In this document: in pieces, positions 17,864-23,245 of the stretch | How positions within the stretch are numbered: position 1 is the first letter of the stretch | Layout of the letters: every line of letters begins with the position of its first letter | DNA from: Strongylocentrotus pallidus | Taxonomy: Eukaryota > Echinodermata > Echinoidea > Camarodonta > Strongylocentrotidae | DNA length: 23,245 bases | Reading direction: 5' to 3' | Assembly (NCBI GenBank): GCA_030265145.1 | Contig: JARBES010000113.1 | Location: 11,777,166 to 11,800,410, forward strand | Made by a program: the position numbers and the translations under genes | The notes under the pieces: generated by a model | Told to the model about the DNA's origin: nothing | What the model saw: the letters and a program-made list of their open reading frames with translations, nothing else | Database searches by the model: none

Positions 17864-18094
17864 TGTCAACCATTGCACCTCTGACGGGTGCCACCACGCC
17901 CCTCTTACTCATCACAACAGCCCCGCCCACAGTATCCCCGCCCCCACCGACGCCCAATCTGAGCTCCTGTACTCTGATCCAGTCTGATATCTGCGGTATT
18001 CTGCCGTATCGATACGCCTCGTTTCCCAACGCCTTTGCCCGGGATGCTGAGATAGCACATCTAATTACCTCCTCACTGACTCTGTATTATGATG
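17864..18094 (+). CDS. Thr/Pro linker and N-terminal half of the Frizzled-type CRD, copy B
   Basis: Partner of 6661-6891, 77 codons. The linker differs by His to Pro (residue 13) and Lys to Leu (residue 15). The CRD part with Cys36, Cys44, the L-P-Y block and PN is identical in protein. The acceptor is TTTCACAG and the donor GATG|GTAAGTTT, present once only. Confidence 0.88.
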
Positions 18095-18843
18095 GTAAGT
18101 TTAGACTTTGAATCATCAGTAAATAAAATTGATTAATTTCTTTTTGAAGGTAAATACCTTATTTATAAGAATGTGTTTTCAAACTCTGAGTAAACTTTAA
18201 AATTACCTTAATTTGATTTGATTAATTTCTTTTTGAAGATAACATAGCTTATTCACATCTTCACTGACTCTGTGTTTTCATAGTCTGCATAGAGAGTGTG
18301 TGACTTAAATCCATCAGTTAGCTAAAATGTATTTGTATTTGATTTAATTGAACTTCTTCATGTCATTTTGAAAAGTTTATTGTTTTTACAGGTTTACAAA
18401 GAAATCCAACTTACAAATCACATTACAGATGTACATACATGTAAATCTGACATGATAAAAAGATATGAAAGTTAGTGATTTACAAACAAAATGTATTGCT
18501 TCTAAAGCAAAATAGTGAGTTTGTACATCAATTGAGAGGGTTTACAAAATAGACATAACTTTTCTTTTAGTACTTTTTGTTAAGAATTAGAATACCGGTA
18601 CTGCACACATCATTTTAAGCAGCACAAGAAACTCTATTTAATAAGTCACGATAGATGATAAAATATGAACTCTAAAGTAGTAACATTGGTTGGAATTGTT
18701 GATATGACATATCATACTGTAATTACATGACAATAGTCCAAATAGCAGAACCAGCTTGCATAATAACAGTATTTAACCTACTACCTAATTTTCAGTGGCA
18801 TTTTCTAAGTAAATTAAATGTCATTTCATTTACAAATTCCCAG
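18095..18843 (+). other. Intron 8, copy B
   Basis: Aligns with copy A without the 87-bp duplication. Nothing else is recognised. Confidence 0.6.
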
Positions 18844-19077
18844 AATGCTCAGCTAACGCGACCTTTGCCCTGTGCTACCTGTTCTACCAACCATGCGATG
18901 CTGCCAATGTCATGTGCTCGGACGTGTGTGACATCGCTCAGAACAACTGTCAACCGTTTGTCAGTCGAATGTTGACGGTCTACGGCATGGGAGTCACAAG
19001 GAACATGTTGGAGCTCTGTGCTAGCTTGCCTGAGACGGACTGTATAAGACCTGAGAAACGGCTACCACCACTAAGCT
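18844..19077 (+). CDS. C-terminal half of the Frizzled-type CRD, copy B
   Basis: Partner of 7728-7961, 78 codons. All eight cysteines of this half are kept. One residue change, Asp64 to Glu in the SLPETDC segment; four other differences are silent. The acceptor is TTCCCAG and the donor AGCT|GTAAGTTA. Confidence 0.9.
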
Positions 19078-19477
19078 GTAAGTTACTATTTGCTTCTTAT
19101 TTGACTTTTTGTTATCCTATTGTCGTGTAACCAGGCTCTCTTCTTCTTCTTCCTGTAGCTTTAGGCCAAGCAGTCTATCTCAAACCAGGGGAGTGTTTCA
19201 CAAAGACTTAGATCAACTTTAAGTTGTTATTCTATTATGCTACTCTACAGGACTTGATAATTTTTAAAAGACTCAGGACTCTTGATATAAGGAACATTAT
19301 TTAACTTAATGTTTACCTCAGCTGTTGAGTTTACAGATGAAGACATGACGATTTAAAGTCTCATGTGACCAATGTTTTAATCTGGCATTTGTTGTTGTTA
19401 TCGTCTTTAACGGCACATGTGAGAAACACGATTTGTTATAAAGAATTCTTTTGGTATGATTTTATACTCATGAACAG
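19078..19477 (+). other. Intron 9, copy B
   Basis: A 400-bp intron without the three full hairpin elements of copy A. A 39-bp trace of the GTGTTTCACAAAG family lies at 19188-19226. Confidence 0.6.
19188..19226. mobile_element. Trace of a GTGTTTCACAAAG-type MITE
   Basis: AGGGGAGTGTTTCACAAAGA then CTTTAAGTTG, one arm only, at the place of the 8151 element of copy A. It is best read as the remains of an internal deletion. Confidence 0.5.
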
Positions 19478-19573
19478 CTGGATGTCTGGGTGACTGCCTG
19501 AACGGTGGGCAGTGTCTAGATGGCAACTGCCTGTGTCCTCCCGAGTTTACTGGAGAACTATGTGAAACAGAAA
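19478..19573 (+). CDS. EGF-like domain exon 6, copy B
   Basis: Partner of 9258-9353. The encoded 32 residues are identical despite seven base changes. The acceptor is ATGAACAG and the donor GAAA|GTAAGTGG. Confidence 0.88.
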
Positions 19574-19600
19574 GTAAGTGGTTCCCTTGGTATCATAAGG

Positions 19601-19783
19601 CTGTATTGCCCTTTATGTGCCAAAACATGTGTCGGTCGGTCGAAAATCTTTTCTTTTTTACTCTTTAGGCTGATATTCTCAGTTTTGAAAGCTTTAATAA
19701 TTTTTTTTCTCTAAAATACGGTAAAAAAACAACAACGTAGATTTCAAGATTTGTTGGTCGGTCGCAAAGGGCAATACAACATC
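19601..19783. mobile_element. GTTGTATTGCCC-type MITE, copy B partner
   Basis: Left CTGTATTGCCCTTTATGTGC and right AAAGGGCAATACAACATC, with inverted GGTCGGTC inside. It is the same insertion as 9397-9580. Confidence 0.6.
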
Positions 19784-20097
19784 TTTTTTGTATAGGCCTA
19801 ATAATAATTTATTAGATGTAGTTTAGGAATTTGTTCAGTTAGCAGGATAATTTCATTTACCCTTTTTTCTTCTAAAGTAGTCAGGAACTAAAAGATTCTT
19901 GAAATGCTAATAGTAATGTTAATCACATTTAAAGGCAAAGTGATAATACTCAGCATTGATTTGTGTTTGTGCCATAGGCTCAATATACATTAAACACACT
20001 TTTCTCCTTTAACTGTATATAATTATATATTAGGTGATATATTGCTTTCAGCCTGTTGAAATATTGTTTTATGTGTGATTTTTTGTTATTGTATTAA

Positions 20098-20285
20098 AGC
20101 CCCACTACACTACTTATAGCTACTTGCGCCCTCTATACAGCCAACAATGCCTAAACAGTACCCGTTGATCCCCCATGATGCCCTTTTTCTTATGTTAATT
20201 GAGAGCTTATTTGATGAGATAAACACTTGTCAGTGACCTTGCAGGGAGGTCTAATCCCTCCATGCCAAACTAGTGCAGAGGGGCT
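20098..20285. mobile_element. piggyBac-like MITE, copy 3
   Basis: 188 bp. The ends AGCCCCACTACACTACTT and, in reverse complement, AGCCCCTCTGCACTAGTT are the best inverted match of the three copies. TTAA precedes it (20094-20097) and CCAA follows, probably a mutated TTAA. Copy A has the empty site GTATTAAGGTAA at 9864-9875. Confidence 0.75.
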
Positions 20286-20342
20286 CCAAGGTAATTTACA
20301 ACTTCAGGTACCATCATGAAATTCTTGAATGCTTCCTTGTAG

Positions 20343-20507
20343 GTAATGTGGACCCGGTGTTTGAGATCATCATTACCCCAGACTATGAAGGCATCGTCTA
20401 TGATGGTGTGAACATATCTATCATGTGTCAGGTTATAGCTTCAAACCTTCTCAACTATCCTGTCTGGACTGGTCCTAACGGACAGCAGGTCTTACCACAG
20501 CAACCTG
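20343..20507 (+). CDS. Ig domain 2, first half, copy B
   Basis: Partner of 9923-10087, with an identical 55-residue product across seven silent differences. ISIMC, PVWTGPNG and the NIS sequon are kept. The donor CCTG|GTAAGAAT is stronger than in copy A. Confidence 0.87.
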
Positions 20508-21312
20508 GTAAGAATTCAATACACAAAATAATCATCTATCTGTTTGATTTGGCAAATATTTAATCTTTTATATATGTATGGTCTATCTTTAATCCTCCTG
20601 TTGTTCCTTTGGTTATAATACAGGTGTGATTTCATTTTGTTTTGGCACAAGTGCGCCTTGAACAATTGATTGCAAGTGGGTTTGGCGCCTTACAAATTCC
20701 ATTTCTAGTATTTGTCATTAGTAGCCATTTCACTGTCAATGCTATAAAGGGTTGAGTCCGGACTGGTGTAGACTTAAACATTAATATAACTTGTATTAGC
20801 ATCACCTTGCTTCATTCTCACTGTAGACTTCTTCACCCTTCCTTGATCAGCTTGAAGTGGGGGAGGGTTGATTGTGCACTGGGTTGGCACTTGGAAGTGG
20901 ATTCTCTGCAATATGCATGGTACTGATGCAGATCAAAACAATTCCTTGAATATGCTGTATGAAGTGAACAACAGAATGGTTGGGAAGCATGTAGGAGATG
21001 TTCAAACATTTACAAAATGGACATTCCAAAATATACAAGATCCAAGAAACAAAATATTTTATTTGATCTTTGCAAACAAGTTTCACTGGCTTTACAATAA
21101 TATTCAAGAAAATACATAGTTACAAGGAATAAATATATCACATTCATAGAAATAAATGAAAAAAGGAACATATACATGCAGAAGATAATTAAGCGACAAA
21201 AGTGGTCATTGGTACTTCAGATCATGAGTTTCAGAATTGAGCATTGGTCATTGGTATTTCAAATCATAATACTTGTACATGGCTGACATATTTCTTCTAT
21301 TTTTCTTTGCAG
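20508..21312 (+). other. Intron 11, copy B
   Basis: Aligns with copy A up to about 21035 but has no G run. 21036-21280 differs from copy A and includes two imperfect TGGTCATTGGTAYTTCARAT repeats 42 bp apart (21203 and 21245). The acceptor is CTTTGCAG. Confidence 0.55.
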
Positions 21313-21453
21313 GTGTCTCTGATCGAATCTATGTTGATAGGGTGTCATCTAACACCATGCGTCTTGTCATCAATAACGTCCAGGCCACAGATGAAGGAAG
21401 CTACTTCTGTAATGTTGGCTTGCAATCAGCACCTTACACTCTCTACATTACAG
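21313..21453 (+). CDS. Ig domain 2, second half, copy B
   Basis: Partner of 10893-11033. ATDEGSYFC is kept and three changes are silent. The last base is G, not T, so with exon 22950 the split codon reads GTA (Val), giving VPDC at the junction. The donor is ACAG|GTGAGTT. Confidence 0.87.
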
Positions 21454-21704
21454 GTGAGTTAACCCGCTGACTTCTGAATTATGTAATTCCCATGGGCTCA
21501 ATACAGGGACCACCCGGTTCCAGTAGGCGATGGGTTAAGGGTTCTATGACACATGCTCTGAGGATAATTGTTATGGGCCACTTTGCTAAACTGACTGAAT
21601 ACCTAATTCAACCCTGAACCAACTAGATACCTAACCTCAACTTTAATCCTTTATTAAATAAACACCCAGTTGCAACCTTCTATCTTTCCTAAATCTTTGA
21701 TGGA

Positions 21705-21750
21705 ATATAGTTTAGAGCAAATGTCAGATGACATTTGCTCTAAACTATAT
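21705..21750. repeat. Perfect 22-bp inverted repeat with a 2-bp centre
   Basis: Arms 21705-21726 and 21729-21750 are exact reverse complements around GA. Copy A has only the left-arm-like sequence (TTTAGTCCAGAGCAAATG), followed by about 45 unrelated bases. Confidence 0.9.
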
Positions 21751-21770
21751 TTGCCACTACATTTGTCTCT

Positions 21771-21960
21771 CTCCACCCAGGTTTAGTAAATAGATACCTG
21801 GTAAGAATTTATTCCTTGTATGTCTTTAGCCCATTAAGGCAGCTGGGTTAAAGTCAGGGTAGTTCTACTATACTGTACTTTGTTGGCGCCTTCAGCATCC
21901 GCTGGGATGGATATATGGGCAAATATAAATGCAAATATAATAAATCATTATTATTATTAT
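21771..21960 (+). repeat. Dispersed repeat with ATT tail, copy B
   Basis: Partner of 11289-11477, with the same start CTCCACCCAGG and an ATT tail. Confidence 0.5.
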
Positions 21961-22090
21961 TGGTCTTTACTATCCCTAGTGTTAGTCTAAGGCATAGCTG
22001 GGGGAAGGCTTGTGGATCCAGTTGTTTAAGGCTTCAGCAATTGATTATGGTTACTTAAGTAATGTTAAGAGTCATACATGTTATGTTCAG

Positions 22091-22949
22091 TTCCAGATTG
22101 TCTCCTGGAACCCTGTCTCAATGGAGGCTATTGTGAGGGAGGAGTGTTAGCGTCTCACTAATCATCATCACAATCGCCATTTTCATTATGCTTGTTATCA
22201 CCATATTTATTGCTATTACTTAGTATTAATGTTTCTGCCCTCTTATATTTTGTTAGTTCCTGATTGTTTACTTGAACCCTACCTCAAAGGTGGCTTTTGT
22301 GAGGGAGGAGTGTTAGCGTCTCATTAATCATCATCATAATCATCATCATCACCATCTTCATTATGCTCGCTATCACTATTTTCATTGCCAGTAATAAGTA
22401 ATCATGTTTCTGCTTCTTGTATTTTGTTCAGTACCTGATTGTTTACTGGTACCCTGCCTCAATGGTGGCTCTTGTGAGGGAGGAGAGTGTTAGTGTCTCA
22501 CCATCATCATCATCATAATCACCATCTTCAATATGCCTATTATCTCCATAATTATTGCCCTTAATTATTAATCATGTTTCTGCAACTTGTATTTTATTTA
22601 GTACCTGATTGTTTACTGGAACCCTGTCTTAATGGAGGCTCTTGTGAGGGAGGAGTGTTAGCGTCTGACTAATCATCATCATCATCATCATCATCACAAT
22701 CGCCATCTTCATTATTCTCATTATCTCCATAATTATTACCCTTATTTCTGCTTCTAGTATTTTGTTCCGTTCCTGATTGTTTACTGGAGCCCTGTCTTAA
22801 TGGTGGCTCTTGTGAGGAAGGACAGTGTCAGTGTCTCACTAATCATCATCATCATCATCATCGTCATCACCATCTTCATTAGTCTCATTATCTCCATAAT
22901 TATTGCCAGTAATAAGTAATCATGTTTCTGCTTCTTGTATTTTGTTCAG
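22091..22949 (+). repeat. Tandem array of five half-EGF units, copy B
   Basis: Units start at 22091, 22257, 22432, 22602 and 22770, and the intact exon at 22950 is a sixth (periods 166, 175, 170, 168 and 180 bp). Each broken unit has a half EGF exon followed by a CAT/ATC microsatellite and the spacer ending CTTGTATTTTGTTTAG or similar. Units 1, 2 and 4 lack two bases before the CxC pair, unit 3 has a TAG there, unit 2 lost a cysteine, and unit 5 has CCG instead of CAG as acceptor but an intact CQC before running into poly-His codons. Confidence 0.82.
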
Positions 22950-23051
22950 TACCTGATTGTTTACTGGAACCCTGTCTTAATGGAGGCCTTTGTGAGGGAG
23001 GACAGTGTCAGTGTCCCATTGGTTTCAGGGGACCCAGATGCGAAGAACCAG
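22950..23051 (+). CDS. EGF-like domain exon 7 (intact last unit of the array)
   Basis: Thirty-four codons with six cysteines spaced 4-5-4-1-8 (C-LLEP-C-LNGGL-C-EGGQ-C-Q-C-PIGFRGPR-C). The acceptor is TTTTGTTCAG and the donor CCAG|GTAAGTCT; phase 1 at both ends. Its upstream 60 bases and first half match the five broken units before it, so it is the only functional member of that array. A homologue for copy A is not visible and may be missing or in the gap. The frame continues beyond the window. Confidence 0.87.
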
Positions 23052-23245
23052 GTAAGTCTCACCATGCTTTTGTTAAGCCATTGCATACTGGAACCTGGTG
23101 TTCCCTGTATTAAGCCTATGGTGACCAGAGAATTCAGTAGTTAATGGGTTATGTGTGTATGGGTTTTATTAAAGGTAAAGACCAGTATTGGAAACGCCCC
23201 AATTTCAAAAAATGAAATGGAAGCTGTTATTACCAATCATGTGAA
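23052..23245 (+). other. Start of the next intron
   Basis: Follows the strong donor GTAAGTCT. Nothing is recognised in the 194 bases seen. Confidence 0.6.

Larger units (their letters stand above)
19574..20342 (+). other. Intron 10, copy B
   Basis: Holds the shared MITE (19601-19783) and a TTAA-type MITE (20098-20285) that copy A lacks. The acceptor is CTTCCTTGTAG. Confidence 0.6.
21454..22949 (+). other. Intron 12, copy B, with half-EGF array
   Basis: Contains a long inverted repeat (21705-21750), the dispersed repeat with ATT tail (21771-21960) and five broken array units before the intact EGF exon. Confidence 0.65.
166..23051 (+). other. Partial multi-exon gene for an EGF / Ig / Frizzled-CRD extracellular protein
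   Basis: Twenty-two exons on one strand share phase 1 at both ends, have GT..AG borders and lengths divisible by three, so they can join in one frame. Domain order as assembled is EGF x3, then twice [EGF-EGF-Ig-Thr/Pro linker-FZ CRD-EGF-Ig], then EGF. All recognisable domains are extracellular and disulfide-rich. The ends of the gene lie outside the window: there is no signal peptide, transmembrane segment, kinase or stop codon. EGF plus Ig recalls Tie-type receptors, and Ig plus FZ recalls ROR and MuSK, but the full combination fits none of these, so no symbol is given. The second module may be a haplotype duplicate rather than part of the same transcript. Confidence 0.8.

Noticed and set aside
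1-23245. Retroviral, LTR or other virus-like element
   Set aside because: No long terminal repeats, gag, protease, integrase, capsid or envelope signal was seen; the only reverse-transcriptase trace is a short LINE C-terminus.
1-23245. tRNA, rRNA or other RNA genes
   Set aside because: No cloverleaf with A and B boxes and no rRNA-like stretch was recognised on either strand.

Overview
The window is animal nuclear DNA: AT-rich introns, GT..AG splice sites, and a plus-strand gene cut into many short exons. Repeat style (hairpin MITEs, LINE tails ending in ATT or GAAC-type repeats) and the gene content suggest a marine invertebrate deuterostome, most likely a sea urchin. That is an inference, not a proof. 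No start codon, signal peptide, transmembrane segment, kinase or stop codon of the host gene is visible, so this is an internal piece of a larger gene.

Layout. Positions 166-1826 hold three EGF exons. Then comes a nine-exon module: EGF, EGF, Ig (two exons), Thr/Pro linker plus Frizzled-type cysteine-rich domain (two exons), EGF, Ig (two exons). It appears twice in the same order and strand: copy A at 3757-11033 and copy B at 13146-21453. A final EGF exon lies at 22950-23051. All 22 exons are phase 1 at both ends and divisible by three, so they would join in one frame. The likely product is a secreted or cell-surface adhesion or receptor protein. The CRD has all ten expected cysteines, both Ig domains have the Cys/Trp/Tyr-x-Cys core, and Ig1 carries an RGD motif in both copies.

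The two copies differ by about 50 of 1356 coding bases (hand count: about 42 synonymous and 8 non-synonymous changes) and by many intron indels. A 100-N gap (12572-12671) lies between them, and copy B begins inside sequence homologous to intron 3 of copy A. This is either a real tandem module duplication or two haplotype contigs placed end to end. The sequence alone does not settle it.

The introns carry at least five families of short terminal-inverted-repeat elements, including a family flanked by TTAA (piggyBac-like) with two insertions in copy B whose empty sites are visible in copy A. They also carry LINE 3' ends, one of which sits immediately before a splice acceptor. After each module lies a tandem array of about 170-bp units (five in A, five plus the intact exon in B). 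Each unit holds an EGF acceptor and the first half of an EGF exon, fused to a CAT/ATC microsatellite in place of the second half and donor. The intact EGF exon at 22950 is the last unit of the copy B array, so the array looks like the debris of repeated exon duplication.
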